The notes: generated by a model from the sequence alone, not told the origin. Shown: positions 32,765 to 45,374, numbered from the stretch's first letter. The stretch: DNA of 64,000 nucleotides from Homarus americanus (GCF_018991925.1 NW_024735317.1:167501-231500); one strand, 5' to 3'. A program made the numbers and translations.

Positions 32765-32880
32765 AGAATCACCTGAAGTTTAGACACCCGGCTTATTTCA
32801 CCTGAAGTTTAGACACCCCGGTTAAATTCACCTGAAGTTTAGACACCCAGGCTTATTTCACATGAAGTTTAGACACCCTA
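32765..32880. repeat. ~31-bp minisatellite
   Basis: Four copies of TCACCTGAAGTTTAGACACC plus CGGCTTATT. Confidence 0.85.
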
Positions 32881-33000
32881 ACGCTAACATAACTATCCCA
32901 AACTTATAGTAATCTAACTTAACATTAAATTAATTTAACCTAATATAACACTACTTGGGATGTTTTAAGTTTGGTTGACGAGGTGGAGTGCTGTAGTCAC

Positions 33001-33002
<2 letters not shown>

Positions 33003-33048
<46 letters not shown>

Positions 33049-33097
33049 ATTATTATTATTAGTAGTAGTAGTCGTAGTTTTGTTGTCGTTATTATTA

Positions 33098-33163
<66 letters not shown>

Positions 33164-33165
33164 GG
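33003..33165. repeat. (GA)n followed by (ATT)n microsatellite
   Basis: (GA)n 33003-33046, then ATT/GTT-rich and a long (ATT)n to 33163. Confidence 0.95.
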
Positions 33166-33519
33166 TTCTAAATATTATAGTCTTAACATTTGTACATAGT
33201 CACAAAATAAACAAAACACTAAACAAAAAACAAATAAAATATACACACAAGGTAAATATATTCCTGAGCCATAAATCACTCAAGGTTGAAATATTTGCTT
33301 TGTATTCTTAACAATAGAGTTTTCTGTTATTGTTAGTTGTGGCTGAAGACGGAAGAGTTAATTCAGGCCAAAACCGATAGATATTTTACCAAGGGAGTGT
33401 AGAACATGATAGATCTGAGGCCACCTTATATAACGCGGATTACCTGTAGATTAGACACCCGAAAATATTTTATTATTTTACCTGATGATTTAAAACACCT
33501 TATCACTACCTGTTGGGGG

Positions 33520-33576
33520 GTTTAAGTTAGGTTAGGTTAGGTTAGGTTAGGTTAAGTTAGGTTAGGTTAGGTTAAC
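33520..33576. repeat. Interstitial (TTAGG)n block
   Basis: About ten TTAGG units with one TTAAG variant. Confidence 0.9.
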
Positions 33577-34890
33577 ATTATGGACTTTAATCATCAGGTG
33601 AAATAAAATATATTCATGGTTTTTATAAGATCCAATAAACATCCTGAATAAAAAAAGAAATTCTATATTATAAAAAAAATTAAATTAAAGCAGTCTACCA
33701 CATATTTACTTCACAGAAAACGTAGGCTCCATTTATCCTTATAGAAGAAAATGGGGGAAAGGACTCGTAGGGAAAGAAAATGATATATGATTTATTATAC
33801 CAAAAGAAAGTGGGGTACAATTTACCATACACAAAAAGAAACTTGATGTATAAGGCCATAGGTATTGGGCCGCTATTAACTGATCGTCGACAACACACAA
33901 AGATGATTTCTCAAAGGTTCTTAGGTTAAAATCTTCGTCTGTTACCTAACTGGTGATGTAAGAACGTTTCTGATCGGATTAATTTGGCTACGACACATAA
34001 TTGGATTCTCAAATAATCTTATGACGTGATGTAAGAACGTTTCTCATTGGCTGAGTTTGGCTACGACACATAATTTGATTCTCAGATAATATAACTACAA
34101 ATTTCCATCTATTACATAAGTCTGTGATGTAAAAACTCTTCTGAATGGCTGAGTTTAGCTACGACACATAATTGAATTCTTAGAAAATATAACGACAATT
34201 TTCCATCTATTACGTAAGTCTGTGATGTAAGAACGCTTCAAATTCGCTGACAGACTCCGAAACGAAGATGGATTCTCAATGGACTTTCCTGAAACCAAAA
34301 CAGATCTCCAGAAAGTTCAATTTGCTTTATTTAACAAAACATCTTGGCTAGTTGGTACTTGTTCTGGCTCTAATTAGGAGATCTCGGTCATTTCCAGCTT
34401 TTCTAGTAAGATTTGTAAGCTAACCCTCTAACTATTAAAAAAAAATCGACTAATAAGCTTGATAAATTTTCTTCTGACGATTACAAAAGAAAATCGAAAA
34501 CAAATCGACTTATATAACCTTAATCAATTTTCCTCCGAAGACAAAAAATTCCACTTTACCCTCACTAAGATTAGTAAACAACCCTCAAACAATAAGAAAG
34601 AAAAATAGCCCAAAAATAGCAAAGGAAATCGATTTATATCCTATTTAACATCACCATCCGGCTAGTTGGACCATTCACTAGGCCTTTTGAAACGCATCAC
34701 CCAATCATTTCCTCTCATCTAATAAGCTTCAATAGGACCGTCTCTTATATGCAATTCGGAGGTCGTATATTGACAGACAGGTCTCCATTGTCTCAGGGGG
34801 CTTCAAGATCCCTGGATAAATATAGGTTTAGGATTTCATTTCACATTTAATTAGGATTATTTATTGAGGAGTCCAGGAGGTGAGAAGATG
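33577..34890. other. Intron spacer with repeated motif
   Basis: Complex AT-rich sequence. From about 33930 to 34250 a ~75-110 bp unit with GATGTAAGAACGTTTCT and GGCTACGACACATAATT repeats three to four times with divergence. No exon seen. Confidence 0.6.
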
Positions 34891-34893
34891 AAT

Positions 34894-34921
34894 TGTGTGT
34901 GTGTGTGTGTGTGTGTGTGCA

Positions 34922-34959
<38 letters not shown>

Positions 34960-35160
34960 AGTAGAAAATAAAGAAGCGACATCAATCGGAAATAGGAAGG
35001 AACGTCGACAGAAAATGGGAAATGGGGCCCCATGTGATAAGGAGGAAGGCAGGAAGTCACTCTTATCTGATAGAAAGGAGGGAGGGAGGGAAGGAAGGAG
35101 GGAGGGAAGGAAGGAGGGAGGGAGGGAAGGAAGGAAGGAGGGAGAGGAGGTGAGGGAGAG
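34894..35160. repeat. (GT)n and GGAAGGAGGGAGG repeats
   Basis: (GT)n at 34894-34958 with GCATGTGC interruptions, then a GGAAGGAGGGAGG array at about 35075-35145. Confidence 0.9.
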
Positions 35161-35230
35161 GTAGGCTAATATTTATTTATATTTTGTTCACTTTCTTTTG
35201 GGTGAAGGAAGTGATATTGTTGAATGATGA

Positions 35231-35234
<4 letters not shown>

Positions 35235-35301
<67 letters not shown>

Positions 35302-35592
35302 TCTGACACACACAGACACACACATCAGATAGACACAAAGACAGACAGACAAACAGGCAGACAGTCAGCTCGGTGATAGACTCTTCAGATCTATAAATTT
35401 GTGGTTCCAAAAATTATTGAGGGGAAATTGGAAGCCATTGAGACTGGCCTGGCAGAGTGAGGAGTTCTTTAAGTCCACGCTGAGGGGAAGTGAGGGGATG
35501 AGAGGGGTTGAGGGGAGGGGGGAGGAGAGAGGGAAGTGGGGTAGAGGGGTTCTTTAAGTCCACGTTGAGGGGACGTAAGGGGAATATTGGCT

Positions 35593-35645
<53 letters not shown>
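35235..35645. repeat. (GA)n microsatellites
   Basis: Runs at 35235-35297 and 35595-35645. Between them a ~100-bp segment with TTCTTTAAGTCCACG occurs twice (about 35467 and 35551). Confidence 0.9.
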
Positions 35646-35650
<5 letters not shown>

Positions 35651-35699
35651 ATCATTACTCACCCCCCAAAAACACTTATAATTAATCTATGTATAGTTA

Positions 35700-35960
35700 C
35701 TCCCTCTCTCCTCATTCCGTTTTCTTTTACCTCTTCTCTTCCTAATTTCGTTTCTCCCTTTTCTTCTCTTTTCTTTCTCTATTCCTCTTTCTCATTCACC
35801 TGTTTTACTGTTTTCCTTTCTCAGCTTTCTCATTTCCTTTACCTTCTCTTCCCTCTCCCCTTACCTCCTCTCCACTATCTCCCCATCCTCTCACCTCTCC
35901 CCTTACCTCCTCTCACCCCTCTCATTACCTCTCTCCCCTCTCACCACTCCTCTTACCTCC
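35700..35960. repeat. Pyrimidine-rich tract
   Basis: C/T-rich with CTCTCCCC and TTACCTC motifs; no gene. Confidence 0.7.
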
Positions 35961-36142
35961 ACTCCTCCATTTTCTGTCCCGTTATAGAAACAGGGAAATT
36001 TTTGAGGCTTTAAGTCAATGGCTGAGTTAATGAGGGAAAATATTCGCTAGGGGTATTTTTAATTTAGTGTTTGTTTGTATCTTTCTCGTGTGCTTGTGTA
36101 GCGAAGATTGTTTATTTAAAGGCGCAGTTCAGTGCTTGTTAT

Positions 36143-36251
36143 CGTTGCTGACTGACTGACTTGACTGACTGACTGATTGATTGGTTGACTGACTGACTGA
36201 CTGATTGACTGATTGACTGACTGATTGGTTGAATGACTGACAGACTGATTC

Positions 36252-36291
<40 letters not shown>

Positions 36292-36292
36292 T
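36143..36292. repeat. (ACTG)n degenerate microsatellite
   Basis: Runs of GACTGACTGACT with GATT variants; a (GA)n run follows at 36398-36434. Confidence 0.9.
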
Positions 36293-36394
36293 GTAACTTT
36301 TTATTGCTCTGTCTCTCAATCTATACTCAATCTTCCTCTGTTTTGTAGGTAGAGAGACGATAAAGGAGAAAGACTGAGAGATAAAGACAGAAAC

Positions 36395-36438
<44 letters not shown>

Positions 36439-36539
36439 CCCCCCACCCAAAACCCGGGAAGCTAGAATCAAACACACGACCGTCGCCCGAGAAGAAAGAA
36501 AATACTATATAAAAAAATAAATCCCTGCGCATCATATCT

Positions 36540-36720
36540 CAGTCTTGATCGATGCTGTACGTGTAGTTGATCTCCTCCCATGTCAGCACCATCTGTCCAG
36601 CTGTACCGATCTTTGGTCTTCCCCAGCTGGTACGGTCCTAGCCTGCTGGTTTTAATGGCTTGGGTCTTAGATGGTCCCAGCCGTAAGACATATGGAAAGG
36701 CGATATTGGGGGCGTTTCTT
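36540..36720. other. Unassigned complex segment
   Basis: GC-balanced sequence that stands out from flanking microsatellites. In one minus-strand frame it reads RLGPYQLGKTKDRYSWTDG, in another EEINYTYSIDQD before a stop. No splice sites fit the receptor gene. It may be part of a dispersed element; function unknown. Confidence 0.3.
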
Positions 36721-36882
36721 TTCTCAATAATTATGGCTGAATATCTTTTGTTTTTGTGACTTATTTTTCTTACGAGGAGGTTAGTGGAATACTTAATACC
36801 TCCTCTATGTAATGATTATTGGTTGTATGTTTGTCACTCTGTCTGTTTGTCAATAAATGATGACGCTGTTACTATAAATTCT

Positions 36883-37190
36883 ACTTTCTCTCTCTCTCTC
36901 ACTCTCTCTCTCTCTCTCTCCATATTCTCCCCTTCCCCCTCCTACCCCCCTTCCCTTCAACCTCTGACCCATTCCCTTCTACTAACCCCTTTTCCTCTTA
37001 TATCCCCTTCCCCTTTCCTTCTACCCCATTCTTCTTCCCATCTCCCTTCCTCCATTCATTATATTCTCCTTTTAATACTCTCCGCCAGCTCCCCATCCTC
37101 TTTCCCTCTCTATTTTCTTCCTCTCCCTCATCCCTCTCTCCTCTTACTTCCCTCTCCATCTTACACCCTCTCTCTCCCCCCCTCCTCTCC
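36883..37190. repeat. Pyrimidine-rich tract
   Basis: (CT)n then CCTTCCCC-type C/T-rich sequence. Confidence 0.8.
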
Positions 37191-37507
37191 TCCAACAAGG
37201 AATTGCAACACGACCAATGAGGCGAAATGAAGACTTCTTCCACTCACGCCCTCACCATCCCCCACTCACACTCCACCACCACCTCCTCACCCACCACCCT
37301 CACCCAATCCCCCACCCCCACCATCCTGGGTTTTATCAAGGCAACTTTTTTAAAAATTCCTGTAAATAAAAAAATTCAAAACTCTGGAAATAAGGCTTCG
37401 TTGCAATGAAGGTGAGTTGCGCAATTTGTTTCATATTTGCAACATTGCAAGGAGAGTCTCAGGAGGGAGGAAGTGCCTGCTGTCGGAGTTCGAACTGGGT
37501 TCTTGAG

Positions 37508-37645
37508 TTTAGCTTAGGTTAGTTTAGATTAGGTTAGTTTAGAATAGGTTAGTTTAGGATAGGTTATATTGGGTTAGAATAAGTTAGATTAGATTAGGTT
37601 ACAGTAGGTTAGGATAAGTTAGATTATGTCATGTTAAGTTAGGTT
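37508..37645. repeat. Decayed TTAGG-like array
   Basis: GGTTAG(T/G)TTAG units diverging from TTAGG. Confidence 0.7.
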
Positions 37646-37794
37646 ACAAAATAATCTAGGACTGGAGACCATTTGAACACCAAGCTGTCAAATCACGCCC
37701 AGAGCTACAACACGAATCTTACTAAGTTGCGGGAAATTGATTGCGAATTTATTTCAAGTTGCACAGCTTTAGGGAACCTGTAATTTGTTCAGGA

Positions 37795-37967
<173 letters not shown>

Positions 37968-38094
37968 ATTTTATTAATTTCTTCGTGTTTAATTATGTTC
38001 CTTAGAATACCATAACTAGACAGACAGACATACTAACAGACTGAGACAGATAGATAGACACACGCACAGATAAACCTCAGAGAGACACGATGAG

Positions 38095-38098
<4 letters not shown>

Positions 38099-38138
<40 letters not shown>
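38099..38138. repeat. (CA)n microsatellite
   Basis: About 19 CA repeats. Confidence 0.95.
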
Positions 38139-38386
38139 CCGACCCATCCAAAGTCTTACAAGAAAAACTAGCTATTTTCCCATAAACTTCTGCCAAGATC
38201 GTAACAGCTTCTCGTGCGTTCCTCAGGTTTTATTAAGTAGCTTTCAACAAAACACTTGATTCAGGTAAGATTCTCAAAGGTCTGTTAAGTGAGTTAGGTG
38301 ACTTGTGAGTGATGTGAGAACGTGTTTAAATGATTCACTTACGGTGGATTCTTAATGGTTGGTGAGATCAACTTTCTTACTAACGG

Positions 38387-38552
<166 letters not shown>

Positions 38553-38839
38553 TCCCCATTCCCCTAACCTAACCTAACCTAACCAAAGACTTCAGGATAA
38601 TAAATGAAATGAAGAAGAAGGAAAAGCCGAACGTTGTCTCTCTCTCTCTCTCTAACTATTATCGATGATCCACTTAGCTTGTTAGCTCAATTATAGTTTT
38701 TTAGCTCACTTCTATCGACACGGTGTCTTCCTTTTGTCTGTCTGTCTGACTCTCTGTAAAGGTCTGTCGGAGGCGTCAAAGAGCTTTACTGTGTGTGTGT
38801 GTGTGTGTGTTTAGGTTGCTGAGGTTATAATTACACACA

Positions 38840-38845
38840 CACACA

Positions 38846-38901
<56 letters not shown>
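38840..38901. repeat. (CA)n then (CT)n microsatellite
   Basis: Compound repeat just left of the dispersed unit starting at about 38908. Confidence 0.95.
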
Positions 38902-38905
<4 letters not shown>

Positions 38906-38907
38906 CT

Positions 38908-39306
38908 GAGGCATTTTCTTGACCCCACAACAAAGGGTCAGAGGTCAGTAATATTAAATGGAGGAAGAGAGTAAGTGAAACACGGGTTGCATTGTCCATA
39001 GAGTTTTACACCTACTGGTGATCGAAAAGTCTCTGTGCACCTGCGTTACTTAAACATATTGTGGTTCTTTGTTAATATACGTTGTTATAGGTCTTGCTTT
39101 ACCTATATTGTTATATATAATTTTATAAATATAGTAAATATTGAAAATTGCATCAACTTCCACCGTTTAATGGGAAAATTTCTAGTGACTATTGCATACA
39201 GAACAAGGTTAATAATCATATTATATAGTATTAGAGGTGCACATTGACTTTATAATCATCGATTATTAGCTTTGTTTTGTGATGGTGGATGAACCGAACT
39301 GAACTG
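38908..39306. repeat. Dispersed ~395-bp unit, copy A
   Basis: Shares ordered sequence with 40436-40832 (GGTCAGAGGTCAGTAATATT, GAGAGTAAGTGAAACACG, AACATATTGTGGTTCTTTG, GATGGTGGATGAACCGAACT). The core 39019-39258 has terminal inverted repeats (TGATCGAAAAGTCTCTGTGC and a diverged partner). Confidence 0.75.
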
Positions 39307-39455
39307 AACTAATCTAACCTAACCTAACCTATCCTATCATAACTTAACCTAATCTATCCTGATCTAATCTATCATAACCTAACCTAACTTATCCTAATCT
39401 ACCCTGATCTAACATAAGCTATCATAACCAATTATACCCTAACGTAACCTCTTAT
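39300..39455. repeat. Decayed CCTAA-type array
   Basis: TAACCTAACCTA grading into TATCCTAATCTA and TATCATAACC variants. Confidence 0.75.
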
Positions 39456-39644
39456 AACCACACCAAAATTGTCCTCTGTGTCTCTCTCTTTCCTTCTCTG
39501 CCTCTTTCATATTCTCTTTCCTTCTGTCTAATTTTCTCTCTCCCGTCTCCCGTGAGAACAATTATCTCGCAGTAATCAGCCTCGCCTTTGGAGACTAATG
39601 GCGAAATTCCGTAGTCAAGGGATACCTGTTATGTTTATTACGAG

Positions 39645-39691
39645 GTGTTAGTGTGTGTGTCTTAGTGTGTGTGTGTGTTAGTGTGTGTGTA

Positions 39692-39722
<31 letters not shown>

Positions 39723-39825
39723 TAGTGTGTGTGTGTGTTAGTGTGTGTGTATGTTGGTGTGTGTGTGTGTGTGTTAGTGTGTGTGTAGTGTGTGTGTGTG
39801 TTGAGTGAGTGTGTGTTTGTCTGTC
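39645..39825. repeat. (GT)n with TTAGTGTG interruptions
   Basis: Array of GTGTGTGTTAGT units. Confidence 0.9.
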
Positions 39826-39857
39826 TGTCGCATAGTTATAATTACCCCCGTCATTAT

Positions 39858-39858
<1 letters not shown>

Positions 39859-39943
<85 letters not shown>
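39859..39943. repeat. (AT)n microsatellite
   Basis: About 42 AT repeats, self-complementary. Confidence 0.97.
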
Positions 39944-39945
<2 letters not shown>

Positions 39946-40247
39946 TTAGCTTAAGACCATTGTCATAATATTTTATATATAATAAATAATAAACACCAAA
40001 CAATAATAAAATTTAACTTAACTATTAAAAATTAAATACTGCCCACATGTCATCGATACTCGGGGCCTTAATAAAACAGTCATTTGATTAATTGTTAATT
40101 TTGGTGTAAACTGCTGTAAAACACTTTAAATTACATTACCAATTAATTAATTAGTAATTACATTTAAACACGAGATGTTGGACAGGTATGTCTCTTTGTG
40201 TGTATGTAATTATGTCTGTTAATTTGCATATTAAAATGAGACACCTG

Positions 40248-40248
40248 C

Positions 40249-40333
<85 letters not shown>

Positions 40334-40364
40334 AATATTAATATTAAAATTATTATGATTATTA

Positions 40365-40421
<57 letters not shown>
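40248..40421. repeat. (ATT)n microsatellite
   Basis: About 170 bp of ATT repeats with a short irregular centre at about 40331-40365. Confidence 0.95.
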
Positions 40422-40432
40422 TAAGACATTTT

Positions 40433-40832
40433 CTGTTTAATATTACTGACCCCACAACTAATGGTCAGAGGTCAGTAATATTAAACAGAGGAAGAGAGTA
40501 AGTGAAACACGAGTTGCATTGTCCGTAGAGTTTTACAAACCATGTTGATCGAAAAGTCCCTGTGCACCTGCGTTACTCAAACATATTGTGGTTCTTTGTT
40601 AATCTACGTTGTTTTATGACTTGATTTACCTATGTTGTTATATACCGTGTTATAATTATAGTAAATAATGTAAATTATATCACCTTCCACCATTTAATGT
40701 GACAATTTCTTGTTATTATTGTACATAGAACAAGATAAATAATTATATTGTTAGGTATTAGAGGTGCACAGGGACTTTTTGATCACATTTTATTAGCTCT
40801 GCTTGATGATGGTGGATGAACCGAACTGAACT
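40433..40832. repeat. Dispersed ~395-bp unit, copy B, with MITE-like core
   Basis: The core 40546-40785 (240 bp) has 24-bp terminal inverted repeats matching at 23 of 24 positions, TGATCGAAAAGTCCCTGTGC outward. The left flank also has a perfect 19-bp inverted repeat, CTGTTTAATATTACTGACC (40433-40451), against 40470-40488. Non-coding; probably a non-autonomous DNA element, family not certain. Confidence 0.7.
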
Positions 40833-40958
40833 ATCCTAATCTAACCTAGCTTATCCCAATCTCTCATGACTTAACCTAACTTATCCTAAGGTATCATACC
40901 CTAATCTAACCTATTCACAGGATACGTTTCTTCATTTTATATATTTTATGTAACAAAG

Positions 40959-41145
40959 TTGGTTAGCCGTCTCCTCCTCTCTCCTCTTTCCCCTTTCTCT
41001 ATTTCCTCCCTCCTTACCTTTCACCCCTTCTTCCTTCCTTTAAATTCTCGCCTCCCCTTACTATTCTTCATCTCTTTTCTCCCCCTTCCTCCTACCCCCT
41101 TCTCCCCTTCCCTTCCCCCCCTCCCCCCCACCTTCCTCTATGCTG
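40959..41145. repeat. Pyrimidine-rich tract
   Basis: C/T-rich with CTCCTCTCTC and CCCCTTC motifs. No coding support. Confidence 0.75.
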
Positions 41146-41520
41146 TGGCAGTCCCATTAAAAATATCCTTAATAGCCACAGGTCTTGTTCCTCTTATGTC
41201 ACTTGCATTGTAGTTGTGGGCAAACACTTGTTGATTGATTGAGTGTGTGTGTGTGTGTTTGTTTGCGTGCGTGCGTGTCTACCTGTACGAATATAAACCC
41301 CTACCCCACCATCCCCCCCTCTCCCTCCCACCCTCCCATCTCCATCCCACCCTCTCATCTCCCTCCCACTCCCACCCTCTCCCACTTTCTCTCCCCCATG
41401 TCTCCCAGGCAGGTGATAAAAAGAACTCGTTTCCTTTTTAAGATGTTTAAGGCCAAAGGATGAGCTGTCTTAGGGTCTTCTCCAGGGACCAGATAGTCTC
41501 CCTCCAGATGGTGCCTCACG

Positions 41521-41686
41521 ATGGAGGAGTGGTGAGGGAGAGAGGGAGAGAGAGAGGGGAGAAACGGGGGAGAGAAAGAGGGGAGGGGGAGAGGGGGAAG
41601 GGAGAGAGAGTGAGAAAAGGAGGTAGTGTGAGTTTGGGTCGTCGTGGAGGAGTGTTAAGATGGGTGAGATGTTTTCATGTGAGGTG

Positions 41687-41730
<44 letters not shown>

Positions 41731-41770
41731 ACATAGACAGACAGATAGACAGACAGACAGACAGGCAGAC
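41521..41770. repeat. GA and CAGA repeats
   Basis: GAGAGAGGGA-rich 41530-41615, (GA)n 41690-41728 and CAGA runs 41737-41779. Confidence 0.9.
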
Positions 41771-42024
41771 AGACAGACAATACCTCATCATAGCAACTAC
41801 ACTTTAAAATCGCTGCTCAGTTTAGAATTTCCCTGACTCCAGCCTTTGACTCGTACAAGAGAGAAAAAAAAACACCAGTTTTCCCCTGACACAGCACGAG
41901 ATTCCCTTAACTTTCCCTAGACTTTGGGGGGAGAAAAACACCTTTTTCCTGTAATATGCTGAGTGAAGGTATTGTAGGTGACGTCACTAAGTTAATGATA
42001 AACTCTTTTGACGATAATGGATTT

Positions 42025-42150
42025 GTGGGTGGGTGGGTGGGTGGGTGGGTTGATAGATGTGACAGTGATGGGTCTATGGGTGGTAGATAAATGGGTAGGT
42101 TTATGGTGGGTGGATGGGTAACCTAACCTAACCTAACCTAACCTAACTCC
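42025..42150. repeat. GGGT repeat and short (CCTAA)n block
   Basis: (GGGT)n at 42026-42050, TGGGT variants, then five CCTAA units at about 42120-42147. Confidence 0.85.
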
Positions 42151-42519
42151 TGCAGGTAGAGTTAGAACGTATAATCATCAGGTAAAATAAGCTGTGGTAG
42201 CTATTCTCCGGGTGTATAAATCCCTCTACCTCAAACGCCATTAAAATCAGTAATACAATTTTTTACTGAGTTCGTGACAAGCGTAAGTAAGTTGTACACT
42301 AGCCCAGCATACTAAACCTTTCTCTTTTCACTCCTCCTTCTCGCCACTTTCTCTCCACTTTCTAATAGTCTAATGGGCTAGACGACGGGTATTTCCAACC
42401 ACCTCCATTACCACAACCCAGCGACTTACTTGCACGAGTGTCCTGAATAAATGAGTAAAAAGAAATTCTTCTTTAGGTTGAGGTAAAATGATTTTTAAGT
42501 ATAAGGACTCCACAGCAGT

Positions 42520-42830
42520 ACAGCACCACAGCAGCACCACAGCGCCACAGCAGCACCACAGCGCCACATCACCACACCACCAACCACATCACCACACCAC
42601 CACATCACCACACCACCACACCACCACATCACCACACCATAACATCACCACACCACCACATCACCATCACATCACCAAATCTCCAAACCACTACACCACA
42701 CCACCACACCACCAACCACATCACCACACCACCACACCACCACATCACCACACCACCACATCACCACACCACCACATCACCACACCACCACATCACCACA
42801 CCACCACATCACTACAGTACCACAGCACCA
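42520..42830. repeat. CACCACA / CACAT minisatellite
   Basis: About 310 nt of ACCACACCACCACATC-type units. His/Thr-rich translation is an artefact. Confidence 0.9.
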
Positions 42831-43024
42831 AAGCGACAATACAAATACCATTTTCAGAGTGACACAACCAATTCGATGTTCTCTGTGTAAAAGCCGGATC
42901 GAATTACCTTTAACTTTCACCAGAGAAAGTTTGGTGCTTTCGTTATACAGTGTAACTTTCACAAATGCATATTCGGTGGTCTGGCCAGTAACCCGAAAAA
43001 TTCACACCAACTTTCATTAACTTT

Positions 43025-43392
43025 TTCTAGCATATTTAACACCAACTTTCACCAACTTTCACCAGCAGAATTAAAACCAACTGTCACCAGCAGCATTAAC
43101 ACTAACTTTCACCAGCAGAATTAACACTTTCACCAGCAGAATTAACACTAACTTTCACCAGCAGAATTTAAACCAACTTTCACCAGCAGCATTAACACTA
43201 ACTTTCACCAGCAGAATTAACACTTTCACCAGCAGAATTAACACTAACATTCACCAGCAGAATTAACAGTAACTTTCACCAGCAGAATTAACACCAACTT
43301 TCATCAACAGGATTAACAATAACTTTCACCAGCAAAATTAACACCAACTTTTACCAACAGAATTAACACCAACTTTCACTAACTTTCTCTTC
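43025..43392. repeat. ~27-bp minisatellite
   Basis: About 13 diverged copies of AACTTTCACCAGCAGAATTA plus ACACC. Confidence 0.9.
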
Positions 43393-43539
43393 CGAAAGCT
43401 ACGAGTTTGATGTTGGAACATTGGTAGGTAACTTGGCTGGGAATAAAATCGAAAGAAAGAGAAAGTTTGAAGAGAGTCAACAAGTTTGATCATGTTAAGT
43501 CAGGTGTTTTAAGGACGGGATTTCCCCCTCCTCTCCTCT

Positions 43540-43598
<59 letters not shown>

Positions 43599-43835
43599 TC
43601 TTTCTTTTCTTTAATTTCTTTTCCCCTTCGCCACCTCCTTCTCTCTCCTCATCTATCTTACTTTCTTTTTCCTCTTCGATTCCTCTTTCTCTTCCCCTTT
43701 CTATTCTTTCCTTCTTCCTCAATTTATTCTTCTGCTTTAATTCTCCCCTTTTCTGTGTTTGCCAATCTTATTTCTCTTGTTTCTTCATCTTTTATTCTTT
43801 TGTTTTTCTTATTTCTTGGTTATTCTATTTTCTGC

Positions 43836-43866
<31 letters not shown>

Positions 43867-43870
43867 CGCC
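43540..43870. repeat. (CT)n, pyrimidine tract and CTGT repeat
   Basis: (CT)n at 43543-43594, C/T-rich to 43735, CTGT at 43838-43866. Confidence 0.85.
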
Positions 43871-43904
43871 TATTTTATGTTCTTCTCACACTTCAATAAC
43901 ACAT

Positions 43905-44167
43905 CACATCACCACCATACCATCACCACCACCACCACCACCACCACCCCAACACCACACCACCACACCAACATCAACAGCAACCACCACCACTACATCC
44001 TCACACCACCACCACTACATCCTCACAACACCACCACAGCACCACCACAGCACCAACACAGCACCAACACAGCACCACCACAGCACCAACACAGCACCAC
44101 CACAGCACCACCACAGCACCAACACAGCACCACCACAGCACCACCACAGCACCACCACAGCACTTAC
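43905..44167. repeat. CACCACAGCA minisatellite abutting a receptor donor
   Basis: CACCAC and CACCACTACATCCTCA units pass into CAGCACCACCA/CAGCACCAACA units that run up to the splice donor of the TM1-2 exon at 44168. The exon end itself reads CATACACAGCACCTAAG on this strand, similar to the array unit. Confidence 0.9.
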
Positions 44168-44300
44168 CTCATACACAGCACCTAAGGGCATGACCAGACA
44201 GGCCACCATAAGATCCGCTACAGCCAGGGACACGATGAGGAAGTTGGCCACCTGCTGTAGGTTCCTCTCTAGTAGAATGGCTGCTATGACGAACACGTTC
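44168..44300 (-). CDS. 5-HT1-like serotonin receptor exon (TM1-TM2), first exon visible
   Basis: 133 nt between CACCTCCAG|GAACGTG and TATGAG|GTAAGTG. One base completes an upstream codon, then 44 codons read [38 protein letters not shown] and LGAVYE. The Asn opening TM1 and the Asp in SLAVAD of TM2 are invariant class A positions. It exits in phase 0, matching 31559. The 5' exon with the N-terminus and the start of TM1 was not located, so the gene is 5'-incomplete here. The acceptor is preceded by (CT)n and (ACTC)n repeats acting as the pyrimidine tract. Confidence 0.93.
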
Positions 44301-44301
44301 C

Positions 44302-44346
44302 TGGAGGTGAGAGAGAGAGTGAGTGAGTGAGTGAGTGAGTGAGTGA

Positions 44347-44378
<32 letters not shown>
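44302..44378. repeat. GAGT and GA microsatellite at the TM1-2 exon acceptor
   Basis: GAGAGAGTGAGTGAGT units followed by (GA)n. On the minus strand these form the polypyrimidine region 5' of the exon. Confidence 0.9.
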
Positions 44379-44446
44379 TTATATATATAAGTCATGTGGT
44401 TGGTAACATTTTATTATTATTATTAAAGTACAATAATAATATGAGT

Positions 44447-44449
<3 letters not shown>

Positions 44450-44512
<63 letters not shown>
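44450..44512. repeat. (CA)n microsatellite
   Basis: About 31 CA repeats. Confidence 0.97.
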
Positions 44513-44514
<2 letters not shown>

Positions 44515-45360
44515 AAGTCAACTCTTGCTGAAAAATTCCCCACCAACTTTTTTGTTTATTTTTTTATTTTTTTTCAGGGAGAGAAAACAATGGATAGAAA
44601 CGCTGACCTCAGTGTATTCTCCCTGGCTATTTACCTCCCTCTCTTCTCCCTTCCAAATTAAACCTCCCTATATTTGCCCCACCCATTAATCGCCTTGTAT
44701 TCTTCCTAGTTATTTATCTCTTTATATCCTCCCTTACCATCTATCTCCCTTTATTCTCCCTTGTCGTTAATCTCCCTCCGCTCTCCCTGGCCATATTCAC
44801 CCGCTCACCCTCATAAGAGAAATGGCCTTTTGTAGATGCTGAGTACTGTAGGGTGCTGCTGGAACCATTGTCAGCCGCGCCACGGTAAAAAATGTCTTTG
44901 TATTTTTGGGGGTCCAATTTTTTTCGCTACTGTTGCGACTCCTATTACTATTATTAATACTACTACTACTGCTACTATAACAACTACTACTACTACCACT
45001 ACTATTATTACTACTACTAATATTATTACTCCTACTATTATTGTTACTATTATTACCACTATTACCACTTCTCACCACCACCACCACCACTACTATCTCC
45101 ATTCCTCAACCCTACCACCCCCACCACCACCCCCATCCCTACCACCACCACTACCATCCCTACCACCTCTACCTCACCCCCACCCCTCACCCCTACCACC
45201 ACCAACCACCCACCCAACCTTTTGAGGTGGTCGTCATGGTGAGAGAATGGTCGTGACAGAGACAGATGTATGACTCTGACAGGTCCCCCAATTACTCCTT
45301 CACCAGTGTAGAAAAACGTCGGAGTTTCCACCTTGTCAAATACTGAGATCACGAAGACGG
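44513..45360. other. Spacer with ACT/CCACC repeats
   Basis: ACTACT and ATTACT repeats at 44940-45065, CACCACCACC-type at 45070-45220. The remainder is complex with no exon recognised. Confidence 0.6.
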
Positions 45361-45374
45361 CAAAATGAAAACGC

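Noticed and set aside
36440..36500. tRNA-derived SINE or tRNA gene
   Set aside because: One B-box-like stretch on the minus strand but no paired A box or cloverleaf.
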